Shown here piece after piece: positions 41,401 through 49,578 of a DNA stretch of 49,578 nt. This DNA comes from Lachnospiraceae bacterium (GTDB lineage Bacteria > Bacillota > Clostridia > Lachnospirales > Lachnospiraceae). Within the stretch, counting starts at the first letter, position 1, and the number at the start of each line of letters is the position of its first letter. Both the position numbers and the translations under genes were made by a program. The notes beneath the pieces were generated by a model. That model was not told the DNA's origin. It made no database searches and saw only the letters and a program-made list of their open reading frames with translations. The stretch lies in NCBI GenBank assembly GCA_017470985.1, contig JAFUXA010000020.1, forward strand, positions 1 through 49,578, written 5' to 3'.

Positions 41401-41742
41401 GATGGATACATATATGTATACTCTAACAAGTTCTCTACATATGCAATCGTAGCAGATGATGAGAAGGCAACACCTAAGCCTGCAACTAATACAGATGATA
41501 CAGATACAACTGAGACTACAGAGGTAACTGGCAATACCGGATCAGGTATCATGGGAGTTACATATGATACTGTAGTTCCTGGATATGTATTCCAGCAGCA
41601 GGTTACATACATTGGTCGTAGAGTTACTCCTCCTAAGACAGGACAGGCTCAATCTGGTTCGTCAAATTCTGGAAGTAATGGTATAATTGCTATAGACATG
41701 TGGCTTTCAGAAGAAGAGGACGATGAGGAGTATGAAGAATAA
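38481..41742 (+). CDS. Large secreted surface protein, sortase B substrate; +1 frameshift in A9 tract
   Basis: ATG 38481 (GGGG upstream) starts MSRMINGLKK, then the run of nine A at 38504-38512 puts the rest out of frame. With eight A the product continues TASLCVAVLMVITALPQLAV, a perfect signal peptide, and ends at 41742, about 1086 residues. It has a beta-rich N-domain, several Ig/FN3/MBG-like modules (for example YDGSAHVARVN), and a Thr-rich C-region. A PPKTG sorting-like motif is encoded at 41629-41643, followed by 32 residues with an acidic tail. The sortase gene overlaps its end. Confidence 0.85.
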
Positions 41743-42601
41743 AGCTGGTACAAATTGGAAGAAGAAGCTTCGTATTTATGCAAAATACGTCAAAGCATTT
41801 TTCAAAATATTATTTAAACATCCAAAATACATTGCATTCTGCGTAGGAGTGCTTGTAATAATCATAGCTGCCATAGTGCTTTTGGTAAATGTCTTAACTC
41901 ATAAGGATTTACCAAAAGTCGGCGGCAAACAGGAAGTTATATTACAGGATGAAGAGGATTATGCAGTGGATTATTCACGCCAGAAGGTTACTTCTGATAT
42001 GTGGTATGGCATGATGGATGTAGATATAGCCGGACTTCAGGCTGTCAATCCTGAAACTGTGGGTTGGTTATATTTTGAAGATGCAGATATAAGTTATCCG
42101 ATTATGTATTCGGGAGATGATGATAAGTATCTCCATACTGATTTCAATGGTCAGGAAAACTCCGCAGGTTCAATATTCCTTGAGGGAGAGAATGCTACCA
42201 ATTTCAATGATATGCATACATTGATTTACGGTCATAATATGAAGAATGAATCCATGTTTGGCGCTCTCCGTCGCTACAAGGAAGATGAAAAATATTATGA
42301 TGACCACCAGTATTTCCAGATTATTACCACAGGATATGATGGTGAGATTGTAAAATACAGATATCATATTATTGCTTATAAAGATGTGTCGATAAATGAT
42401 GATATATATTATGTCTTGGACAGTGATTATGAAGACATGGATACCTTTATTTATAACGAAGTGAAGCGTGATAGTATGGTAAATGTATCTATTCCTGCCG
42501 GAAATGATAAGCATATAATTACTTTGTCAACATGCACCAACACAGATGATAATAGATTTGTTGTGTCTGCCATCAGATGTGGGGAGTGTGTTATAAAATA
42601 A
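41723..42601 (+). CDS. Class B sortase
   Basis: 292 residues. A basic N-terminus and a membrane helix (FCVGVLVIIIAAIVLLVNVL) are followed by the sortase domain. Catalytic residues are His171 (YGHNM), Cys271 (TLSTCTN) and Arg278 (NRFVVSA). Class B is indicated by TVGWLYFEDADISYPIM and the long helix between the His and Cys strands. It overlaps the surface-protein gene by 20 bp, so that protein is its probable substrate. Sortase B of C. difficile uses (S/P)PxTG motifs, matching PPKTG here. ATG 41732 is an alternative start. Confidence 0.93.
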   Translation: MRSMKNKAGTNWKKKLRIYAKYVKAFFKILFKHPKYIAFCVGVLVIIIAAIVLLVNVLTHKDLPKVGGKQEVILQDEEDYAVDYSRQKVTSDMWYGMMDVDIAGLQAVNPETVGWLYFEDADISYPIMYSGDDDKYLHTDFNGQENSAGSIFLEGENATNFNDMHTLIYGHNMKNESMFGALRRYKEDEKYYDDHQYFQIITTGYDGEIVKYRYHIIAYKDVSINDDIYYVLDSDYEDMDTFIYNEVKRDSMVNVSIPAGNDKHIITLSTCTNTDDNRFVVSAIRCGECVIK

Positions 42602-42617
42602 AATAATAGTTACCCAA

Positions 42618-42664
42618 GAAATAGCCGAGGTTAAGTTATACGCTTGCCTCGGCTATTTCATTTA
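42618..42664 (+). terminator. Terminator of the surface protein/sortase operon
   Basis: GAAATAGCCGAGG (42618-42630) pairs perfectly with CCTCGGCTATTTC (42647-42659), with a short T-rich tail. Confidence 0.85.
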
Positions 42665-42779
42665 CATAAATATCATGACACAAAAGTGTACATCAGTGAC
42701 AAAATAGTTACTATTCTACTCATTTCAAAATGTATATATTGTAAATGACTAAAATTTATGATGTACGAGGAGGTACGAA

Positions 42780-44123
42780 ATGGGAAAACAAAATAATCCA
42801 GACAAGAAAGTTGGATTCGGTAAGCTGGTATTGTGGAACACCAGTGCAGTGTCAGTAGCGGTGGCTACTTTGTTAATGGGGTTTGTAACAATTTTCTGTA
42901 CAGACACTTTGGGGTTGGAACCGTTCATAGTAGGTGCAGTATTTGCAGCAAGCAAGGTTCTTGATAGTGTAACAGATTTGATGGCTGGTTTTATTATTGA
43001 CCGGACCAAAACTAAATGGGGCAAAGGACGTCCTTATGAAGTATTTATGCTTATTTTGTGGGTATGTACATGGCTGTTGTTCTCGGTGCCAGAAAACATG
43101 TCTACTATATTGAAATATGTATGGGTATTCTTTATGTACATATTAATGAATGCCATATGCGTTACATTTCTTAATGCTAATAATGTGGTATATATGGTTC
43201 GTGCATTTAAGACCAGAGAACAGCAGACAAGAGTTGTATCATATGGCGCATTCTTTACTATGGGCGCCGGACTTATATTTAATGTGGCATTCCCTATAGC
43301 TATGGCCAAGATGGCTACCACTCCAGCAGGATGGAGCAGATTGATAGGTATGATTGCCATTCCCATGACTGCAATAGGTATACTTAGAATGCTATTTATC
43401 AAGGAAGAATATAATTCTGAGGCGGATGTAGATACTAATAAGCTGTCATTGTCAGATGTTGTAACTCTGGTCAAGACAAATAAAGGTTTTATATCTATTA
43501 CTATTGTTAAACTCTTACAAAATATGGCAGGTGGAATTGGAGCTGGCGTATATTATTTTACATGGATTATAGGAAATGTTGGTTTAATGGGCGTTATGGC
43601 AATTACTTCAGTAATTGGCCTGCCATTAGCATTTCTGATGCCTGCTGTGCGCGAGAAAATGGGAATGAAGAAAATGAGCATCTATGGATTTGTTATAGCA
43701 TTAGCTGGCTATATTATGATGTTCTTCGCCAAAGACAATCTGATTATGGTTGTTGTTGCAGGTCTTATTTCATCTATTGCAGTAGTACCATTTACAATGT
43801 TATTCAATATGTTCATTGTAGATTGCGCTGACTATAATGAGATGATTGGTAAACCGAGAATGGAAGCTACAATAGGAAGTATTACAGGTTTGGGAAGTAA
43901 ACTTGGAGGCGCAATTGGTGGAATGATTATGGGGTTATTACTTAGTCTTGTACATTATGATGGTACCGCTTTGATGCAGCCTGACAGTGTGATTATGATG
44001 ATAAGAATCGGTTCCAGTGTTGTACCAGCAATAATCTTTCTGGCTATGATTCTAGTAATGAGAACTTATAAACTGGATGACATTTTGAAGAGTTGGAGGG
44101 CTGAAAATGCTGAAAGGAATTAA
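42780..44123 (+). CDS. GPH-family sugar:cation symporter (MFS)
   Basis: 447 residues with about 12 membrane helices. GPH signatures are KVLDSVTDLMAGFIIDRTKT in loop 2-3 followed by KWGKGRPYEVF, and FIVDCADYNEMIGKPRMEAT near the C-terminal third. These transporters import glycosides, pentosides or hexuronides with Na+ or H+. The gene overlaps the GH43 gene by 17 bp, so the likely cargo is a xylo- or arabino-oligosaccharide. TACGAGGAGG gives a strong ribosome binding site. Confidence 0.93.
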   Translation: MGKQNNPDKKVGFGKLVLWNTSAVSVAVATLLMGFVTIFCTDTLGLEPFIVGAVFAASKVLDSVTDLMAGFIIDRTKTKWGKGRPYEVFMLILWVCTWLLFSVPENMSTILKYVWVFFMYILMNAICVTFLNANNVVYMVRAFKTREQQTRVVSYGAFFTMGAGLIFNVAFPIAMAKMATTPAGWSRLIGMIAIPMTAIGILRMLFIKEEYNSEADVDTNKLSLSDVVTLVKTNKGFISITIVKLLQNMAGGIGAGVYYFTWIIGNVGLMGVMAITSVIGLPLAFLMPAVREKMGMKKMSIYGFVIALAGYIMMFFAKDNLIMVVVAGLISSIAVVPFTMLFNMFIVDCADYNEMIGKPRMEATIGSITGLGSKLGGAIGGMIMGLLLSLVHYDGTALMQPDSVIMMIRIGSSVVPAIIFLAMILVMRTYKLDDILKSWRAENAERN

Positions 44124-45552
44124 TCCATATTTACCTTGGTATGAATATGTGCCGGACGGTGAGCCTCATGTATTTGGCGACAGAGTATATGTCTATGGAA
44201 GCCATGACCGCTTTATGGGATATGCCTTTTGTCAAAATGATTATGTGTGCTACTCGGCTCCAGTGGATGATTTGACAGATTGGCAGTATGAAGGTGTGAT
44301 ATATACAAGAACTGAGGCTCCAAGGAATGAAGATGGTGCTCATTGTCTGTATGCTCCGGATGTAACTCAAGGACCAGATGGCAGATATTACTTATATTAT
44401 GCTTTGGATGGAATCCCTATAATTTCCGTTGCAGTATGCGATACGCCGGCTGGGAAATATCAATACTATGGAGATGTATGTCATGCTGATGGCACAATAC
44501 TGGGATTAAAAGAAGGTGATGATTTTCAATTTGATCCAGGTGTATATACAGAGGGTGATGTTACATGGCTATATAGCGGATTCTGCCCGCCGATGATGAC
44601 TGATAGACTTGGAGCGCAGGCTATTGCCTTGGATAAAGATATGATTACAATTATTCGCGAGCCGAAAATTATAGTTCCTAGTTCTATTCAGGCGAAAGGC
44701 ACAAGCTTTGAAGGACATGGTTTTTTTGAAGCAAGTAGTATGAGACAGGTTAATGGAAAATACTATTTCATTTATTCATCCGAATTGAGTCATGAATTGT
44801 GCTATGCCGTTTCGGACAGACCGGATGAAGGATTTGTATATGGCGGGACAATTATCGATAATGGAGATTTGGGAATTGTTGATACGCCGAGATATTTTGT
44901 GGGTAATAATCATGGAAGTATAGAGCGTATAAATGGTAGATGGTATATTTTCTATCATAGACATACCAACGCCAGCATGTATTCCAGACAGGGCATGATT
45001 GAGCCTATTGTCATAGATTCAGCTGGTAATATTTCACAAGTTGAGATGACTTCTACCGGGCCAAGTGGCGGTGCCATACAGGCTCAGAATATAATCCCTG
45101 CATATTGTGCCTGCAATTTATATATTACTCGTCCGCCTATGGTGGACGGGGCAGCAGGCCATAATCCCTTTCCGTATATTACGCAGGATGTGGCTGATGT
45201 GGATGCTGAAGAATTATCTCAGAATGCCGATGCATCTGGATTGAAGCAGCTAGATAATGATGCAAGGGCATATATTAGAAATATTACACCAGGAGTTGTT
45301 GTGGGATTTAAATATCTGGATTTTCAAAATGTGACAAAGCTTAGAATCAAAACCAGAGGCATGTGCTATGGTGGCAAGTTTGATATTATGATAGACAGGG
45401 ATGATAATGTGGTTGACAGCATAGATGTAGCTGGTGGAAACGAATGGACCACCAGCGAAGCATCTGTGCAAATTCCGGACGGTGTTCATAGTCTTTACTT
45501 TAAAATGGATGGTTATGGTACATTATCCTTCTTGGATTTTGAATTCTGTTAG
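44107..45552 (+). CDS. Glycoside hydrolase family 43 (xylosidase/arabinofuranosidase)
   Basis: 481 residues without a signal peptide, so intracellular. The five-bladed propeller of GH43 is recognised from NPYLPWYEYVPDGEPHVFGD (general base Asp region), CLYAPDVTQGPDGRYYLYYA (pKa-modulating Asp), and HGFFEASSMRQVNGKYYFIY (acid Glu). A C-terminal CBM6-like beta domain starts near residue 370. It splits xylosyl or arabinosyl units from oligosaccharides taken up by the overlapping symporter gene. The exact bond is not deducible. Confidence 0.92.
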   Translation: MLKGINPYLPWYEYVPDGEPHVFGDRVYVYGSHDRFMGYAFCQNDYVCYSAPVDDLTDWQYEGVIYTRTEAPRNEDGAHCLYAPDVTQGPDGRYYLYYALDGIPIISVAVCDTPAGKYQYYGDVCHADGTILGLKEGDDFQFDPGVYTEGDVTWLYSGFCPPMMTDRLGAQAIALDKDMITIIREPKIIVPSSIQAKGTSFEGHGFFEASSMRQVNGKYYFIYSSELSHELCYAVSDRPDEGFVYGGTIIDNGDLGIVDTPRYFVGNNHGSIERINGRWYIFYHRHTNASMYSRQGMIEPIVIDSAGNISQVEMTSTGPSGGAIQAQNIIPAYCACNLYITRPPMVDGAAGHNPFPYITQDVADVDAEELSQNADASGLKQLDNDARAYIRNITPGVVVGFKYLDFQNVTKLRIKTRGMCYGGKFDIMIDRDDNVVDSIDVAGGNEWTTSEASVQIPDGVHSLYFKMDGYGTLSFLDFEFC

Positions 45553-45563
45553 ATTAGAATATC

Positions 45564-46430
45564 TTATTTAACGGATACATTCCATACAGTTTTGCCATCC
45601 TTATCAGATGATTTGTCTAGAGACTTGATTTGATTTATATCGAGGTTGCAGGCAACACGAGCATATGTATCCATTGTAAACATACTTTTGCCGTTTACCG
45701 GATAGTCCATCACCTTTCCATTTTGAAATACAAAACCTACATCAAGTGGAAATGATGGGCTATGAGGTGAACGCAAGAAATATCCTTTCGCTTCTCCTTT
45801 ATAAGTTGCGATTCTATCCTCATCGGTATTGAAACCGTAATCAGAATTTGACATTTCTTCTGCAGACAGCAGGAATATTTTATCACCATTTAACACATCT
45901 TTTGCCTCGTCAAAATCTACTGAAGGTGCCTTGCCTTCTGACAGTGTAGGCCCTTGAATGGATATTGCATTGTCAGATTTGTAAGTAGCAATGAGGGCAT
46001 TTTGTTCAGACTTAGTGAAATTATTTTTCAGAAATGTATCACAGTAAGTCTTGATATCACTTGTCTGATAGTCAGTTGTACCTGGATGAGTCTCAGCGTA
46101 GCTTTGGCCTCTGTCTTCAAAAGATACAGTTATATCACCGATGTCTTTAAATAAAATGGTAGTGCCATCAAAATTTCCCACAGCATTGACAGAAGCTAGA
46201 AAGATACCTTCATCACCAGTGTTAGTGTGAGTGCTGTCTAATACCACCCATCTGCCATCGAAATTATCCTTTGAGGTGGATTTGCCGAGACATATTATGT
46301 CTCCTGTCTTAATTTCTGCCAGATTCCTGGCTAGATTTCTTTTTGAAATCTGTGTGTTGGCTGTAAATATAGCGATTAAAGCTATGGAAATCACTATAAT
46401 TATTGCACATATTTTGCTTATTTTTTTCAT
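45564..46430 (-). CDS. Membrane-anchored extracytoplasmic protein, DUF6273-like
   Basis: 288 residues. An N-terminal helix (ICAIIIVISIALIAIFTA) anchors it. The outer domain contains WVVLDSTHTN, then a region like those of DUF6273 proteins: SDIKTYCDTFLKNNFTKSEQ, FLLSAEEMSNSDYGF and AKGYFLRSPHSPS. Such domains are frequent in surface proteins of Firmicutes and resemble sulfatase-modifying/lectin-like folds. No substrate is known. It converges on the GH43 gene with 11 bp between stops. GGAGG lies ahead of its start on the minus strand. Confidence 0.82.
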   Translation of the reverse strand: MKKISKICAIIIVISIALIAIFTANTQISKRNLARNLAEIKTGDIICLGKSTSKDNFDGRWVVLDSTHTNTGDEGIFLASVNAVGNFDGTTILFKDIGDITVSFEDRGQSYAETHPGTTDYQTSDIKTYCDTFLKNNFTKSEQNALIATYKSDNAISIQGPTLSEGKAPSVDFDEAKDVLNGDKIFLLSAEEMSNSDYGFNTDEDRIATYKGEAKGYFLRSPHSPSFPLDVGFVFQNGKVMDYPVNGKSMFTMDTYARVACNLDINQIKSLDKSSDKDGKTVWNVSVK

Positions 46431-46533
46431 GTGTAAAAACCTCCTTGATAGTAGAATTTTAGCATACTATAATGATATATATGTTATATGATAATGCTTG
46501 CTTTTTACACAATCGTGCTATGGAGGGACAATT

Positions 46534-47517
46534 ATGTTTGAATCAATTGATTTTGTGGAAATGCCGCGGCGCACTTATACATCAGAGGAGTTTGCTGAGA
46601 ACAAGAATAAGTATGACAACAGCGTATTCCCAGAACTTAATGCCAGTCAGTTACAGACATTAATAGCTCCAGCAACTGGTGGGGAATTCTGCTTGACAGG
46701 AGCTGTTCGAGTCATGAGTCCTGTGTATATGCCGAGAACGCTGTCTATGAAATATCTGTCGGTGGATTCTTTTACATGGGCTGAATCGGAGGCCAAAACC
46801 TATATGAGGCGGGCAGAGGTATCCAATTATCTCCTCTGCTATACATATGAGGGCGAAGCTGATTTATATTATGATGATAGATATTTTCACTTGAAAAGTG
46901 GAGATGGATTTTGGATTGATTGTAGGAAGTGGCATTTATATAAAACCACAAATGACAATTGGAAACATATGGAGTTATATTTTCGAGGGAATGATGGAGA
47001 TGAGTATTTCAATGCATTTTCTATAAATGATTCTGTATTATTTCACAGTGGATATGAATTTATAAATAAGTTGGAAAATGTACTGAACAACTATCAGAAA
47101 ATCAGACCGGAACGGGATTTGTTGGTGCATGCAGCCCTTACAGATTTGTTGGGTTGGCTTCTTGATAATCATGATGAAATTAGAGGCGGTGTAGATGCAG
47201 GTGTGCGAGAGGTGATTCAATATATACATGCTAACAGCAATGGCAAGATTACCATGGATGAGCTGGCGAGGGTGGCAAATGTAAGTAAGTATCACTTATC
47301 TAGGGCTTTCAAGGAATATACAGGGTTGCCACCTATAGAGTATGTAATTGAGACACGACTTGAGAATGCGAAGCATCTGCTGAAAAATTCTGATTTGTCT
47401 ATGGCTGTCATAGCGCAGTTAACTGGTATTGGTACGGAACAATATATGTCTCGATTATTCCGGCAGAAATACAACATGACTCCAAACGAGTATAGAAAGC
47501 ATTTTATAATTTATTGA
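46534..47517 (+). CDS. AraC-family regulator with cupin-like sensor domain
   Basis: 328 residues from ATG 46534 (GGAGGG upstream). The N-terminal half is a sugar-sensing cupin-type domain (NYLLCYTYEGEADLYYDDRY and HLKSGDGFWIDCRKWHLYK). The C-terminal 100 residues have two helix-turn-helix motifs: ITMDELARVANVSKYHLSRA with FKEYTGLPPIEYV, then MAVIAQLTGIGTEQYMSRLF with RQKYNMTPNEYRK. It probably activates the nearby sugar-use genes. Its last 14 bp overlap the end of the next, opposite gene. Confidence 0.92.
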   Translation: MFESIDFVEMPRRTYTSEEFAENKNKYDNSVFPELNASQLQTLIAPATGGEFCLTGAVRVMSPVYMPRTLSMKYLSVDSFTWAESEAKTYMRRAEVSNYLLCYTYEGEADLYYDDRYFHLKSGDGFWIDCRKWHLYKTTNDNWKHMELYFRGNDGDEYFNAFSINDSVLFHSGYEFINKLENVLNNYQKIRPERDLLVHAALTDLLGWLLDNHDEIRGGVDAGVREVIQYIHANSNGKITMDELARVANVSKYHLSRAFKEYTGLPPIEYVIETRLENAKHLLKNSDLSMAVIAQLTGIGTEQYMSRLFRQKYNMTPNEYRKHFIIY

Positions 47518-48745
47518 AAATATTTTGGCGAAAATCAGATGGTGACATCTGGAATTTTTCCTTAAACAAATGGCTGAAATAAGAGCGATTGTTGTAGTGC
47601 AGTATGTCGCTTATTTCGTCTAAATGCATATCAGTGTTTATAAGCAATTGCTTGCCGTGATTAAGTTTTAAATCATTGATATATTCTGAAATGGATTGCC
47701 CCATTTCAGCAGAGAACTTACGAGAGATATAAGACGGAGAGTATCCAATGTTCTTCGCAATCTCTTGTAGGTTTATTTTTTCGAGGAGATGCTGCTTAAT
47801 ATAATTGCAACAATCCTGAATCAGAGGGGATACAAGCCCTAATTGATTCAATGACTGAACCTGTCTGCAGTAGAATAGAAACATGGATTGGTTCAAAGCT
47901 GACAGATCTGAGATATTATCAATTCTTTCTACTTCTGATATGTATCGAGCTTCCTCAGCACGGCACACATTTATAGATACACCTGCTTCTATAGCAGCTC
48001 GTGAACACAGAGCTGTAATTATTATCACATAATTTTTCATTTGTCTGATGGGATCGGCAATATCATAGGACATATATTCAGCATAAGAATTCTTGTTAGC
48101 TTCAATAAATGTCTCCCAGAAATTTTCATTTCCTTCTTTTACAGCCAGAATTATCTGCTGCTCAATAGAATATGATGTTTGATATATATGACTTTGCTCC
48201 TGGTTTTTGAGATTATCTGTTAGTATTGAGTTGTTATTAATTAGTGGTGTCTTGTCGTTGATTATATTTCCTGTAATAGAGCTGTGAAGCATACGACTAT
48301 ACTGGTCAATCATGATTGTACTTAATACAGGAATTTCTGTAATTGCACGCTGTAGACATAGAGAAGTCTTTACAGAATAATTATTTCTGATGCAGCAGTT
48401 TTGCAGATAAGAATCAGATATGGGTGCGATAGTGATAGGACCCAGCATAAATACAACAGTGCGAATTTTTTTCTTGGGAAATTCTGCCAGCTGACTAATC
48501 CATATAAGACCGGACTGGTCGTTAAATAGTAGTGGTGCAGTTGTTTTGGAGTGCTTGATGGCATATGCCAGGGCTTGGCTTTCCTCTATATATGGCAGAA
48601 AGTCTGACTCAAATGGCGCAGTAGAAGAGAAGAACTTGTTGTTTTCATAATTAAAACACCAGGTACTGATATTGGCAGAACTATAGATTTGCATTGCAAA
48701 GTTACTGATTCTTTTAGCCTTTATTGCATTCTTGGATTCTGCCAT
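47504..48745 (-). CDS. AraC-family regulator with PocR-like N-terminal domain
   Basis: 413 residues. The N-terminal part (about 20-130) resembles PocR/ligand-binding domains (ISTWCFNYENNKFF, VFMLGPITIAPISD). The C-terminal AraC domain has INLQEIAKNIGYSPSYISRK with FSAEMGQSISEYI, and MHLDEISDILHYNNRSYFSH with LFKEKFQMSPSDFRQ. It was probably an independent sensor of carbohydrate or metabolite status. It is convergent with the other AraC gene, their coding ends overlapping by 14 bp. Confidence 0.9.
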   Translation of the reverse strand: MAESKNAIKAKRISNFAMQIYSSANISTWCFNYENNKFFSSTAPFESDFLPYIEESQALAYAIKHSKTTAPLLFNDQSGLIWISQLAEFPKKKIRTVVFMLGPITIAPISDSYLQNCCIRNNYSVKTSLCLQRAITEIPVLSTIMIDQYSRMLHSSITGNIINDKTPLINNNSILTDNLKNQEQSHIYQTSYSIEQQIILAVKEGNENFWETFIEANKNSYAEYMSYDIADPIRQMKNYVIIITALCSRAAIEAGVSINVCRAEEARYISEVERIDNISDLSALNQSMFLFYCRQVQSLNQLGLVSPLIQDCCNYIKQHLLEKINLQEIAKNIGYSPSYISRKFSAEMGQSISEYINDLKLNHGKQLLINTDMHLDEISDILHYNNRSYFSHLFKEKFQMSPSDFRQNIFNKL

Positions 48746-48781
48746 ATTTTCTACCTCTTTAAATTGCGTACATTAGTTGTA

Positions 48782-49578
48782 TTAGAGTCTTGGTTGAGCG
48801 AACTTGCCGATAAACTGACTTGTTTTGGTTACATTTATAATAGCATCTGGATCAGCGGAGGTAATAACTTCAATGGCATCCTGTAATTCGTAACTTGAAG
48901 TTACTGACATAAGCATTGCTGTATCTTCTCCGGTATATCCACCAGTACCATTTAACACAGTTATACCATGTTGGAAATGTTTCAGGTACTCATCTACGAC
49001 TTCATCAGGATTCTTGGTAAATATCTGCATCATTTCCAATTTGTATCTGTTGTGGAAGGTTGTAATCATATGAGTTGAGATGTACTGGAAAATGATTGAG
49101 TATCCAGCGTGCTCCCATCCAAATGAATAACCAAAGATTGCCAGCAATACACAGTTGAAGACGAATACTTCCATCCAGATTTCCTTGCCTGTCTTATGAG
49201 ATACATACAGAGCAATGAAATCAGTTCCGCCTGTTGATGCACCACCACGAAGTGCTAATGCAATGGAGAAGCCGTAGGCACATCCGCCAAATATTACATT
49301 TAACACAGGCTCATCGAAAATCGGCATAGTAGGGATAAGTCTGGTAAATCCTGATAGGAGAAATACCTGCAACAATGAGAAGAATACGAATCGCTTGGAT
49401 ATCTTCTTGGCACTGAATAGCGCTACAGGTAAGTTGATACAAAATAAAACTAACGATGTATCTATGTATACACCCATTTTGGAACCAAACATATTGACCA
49501 GTTTAGCAACTCCCATAAATCCCGCAGGCAACAGAGATGCTTCTCCCATAAATATGTTCATTGAAAATGCCATAAGTG
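48782..49578 (-). CDS. YitT-family membrane protein, N-terminus beyond the window
   Basis: At least 264 residues are seen. The frame stays open to the window edge, and LMAFSMNIFMGEASLLPAGF is an internal part of the first helix region in this family, so the true start is outside. Five membrane helices are followed by the cytosolic DUF2179 domain (ITVLNGTGGYTGEDTAMLMS, then AIINVTKTSQFIGKF). The family is widespread in Firmicutes. Its transport role is not established. Confidence 0.9.
   Translation of the reverse strand, partial: LMAFSMNIFMGEASLLPAGFMGVAKLVNMFGSKMGVYIDTSLVLFCINLPVALFSAKKISKRFVFFSLLQVFLLSGFTRLIPTMPIFDEPVLNVIFGGCAYGFSIALALRGGASTGGTDFIALYVSHKTGKEIWMEVFVFNCVLLAIFGYSFGWEHAGYSIIFQYISTHMITTFHNRYKLEMMQIFTKNPDEVVDEYLKHFQHGITVLNGTGGYTGEDTAMLMSVTSSYELQDAIEVITSADPDAIINVTKTSQFIGKFAQPRL

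Overview
The window is AT-rich, densely coded, low-GC Gram-positive DNA. It looks like a gut or rumen Lachnospiraceae (Butyrivibrio, Roseburia or a relative). I base this on purine-rich ribosome binding sites, class B sortase anchoring, a GPH-family sugar symporter beside a GH43 glycosidase, a Gln-type ABC importer, and an IS200/IS605 element carrying tnpB. The species call is an inference.

Region 1 (1 to about 18.8 kb) reads as the right-hand part of an integrative element or defence island. It ends at a large serine recombinase (17069-18760) followed by a strong terminator. Its cargo, in order, is: an interrupted unknown gene; an AspBHI/Mrr-like modification-dependent nuclease; a Sau3AI-like endonuclease with a C5 cytosine methyltransferase; a GIY-YIG protein; a small membrane protein; an HNH nuclease translationally coupled to a HEPN-like protein; a two-gene unit of unknown function with Gly/Ala-rich membrane segments; XRE and sigma-like regulators; an AbiE toxin-antitoxin pair; a long structured non-coding RNA candidate; and a MazF/PemK toxin overlapping a SHOCT-like small gene. 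No conjugation genes are visible, so the left end lies outside the window.

Region 2 (18.8-26.5 kb) is mostly chromosomal: a GNAT acetyltransferase, a duplicated NTF2/SnoaL protein and an Rrf2 regulator sharing a three-copy operator, a zinc macrodomain plus SirTM (ADP-ribose chemistry), an amino-acid ABC importer whose binding domain appears circularly permuted, an IS3 remnant, and a membrane-protein/XRE pair.

Region 3 (26.5-31.9 kb) has an IS200/IS605 element carrying its own XRE regulator, flanked by gene wrecks (GNAT, GGDEF). After it come HipBA with four operators spaced exactly 39 bp apart, a peptide deformylase, and an MNT/HEPN pair with an 18-bp palindromic operator.

Region 4 (31.9-49.6 kb) has a polyferredoxin-like membrane protein, a PLD-helicase-DUF3427 protein with a Nudix partner, a membrane-anchored HEPN-like protein, an aldo/keto reductase, a large surface protein with a likely phase-variable A9 tract plus its own class B sortase, a GPH symporter/GH43 pair, a DUF6273-type protein, two convergent AraC regulators and a YitT protein cut by the window edge.

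The best candidates for undescribed biology are the 8279-11661 two-gene unit, the structured RNA at about 16065-16448, the two 11-bp-phased repeat arrays (13138-13225 and 38345-38410), and the methyltransferase promoter whose -35 box contains the enzyme's own predicted GATC target.
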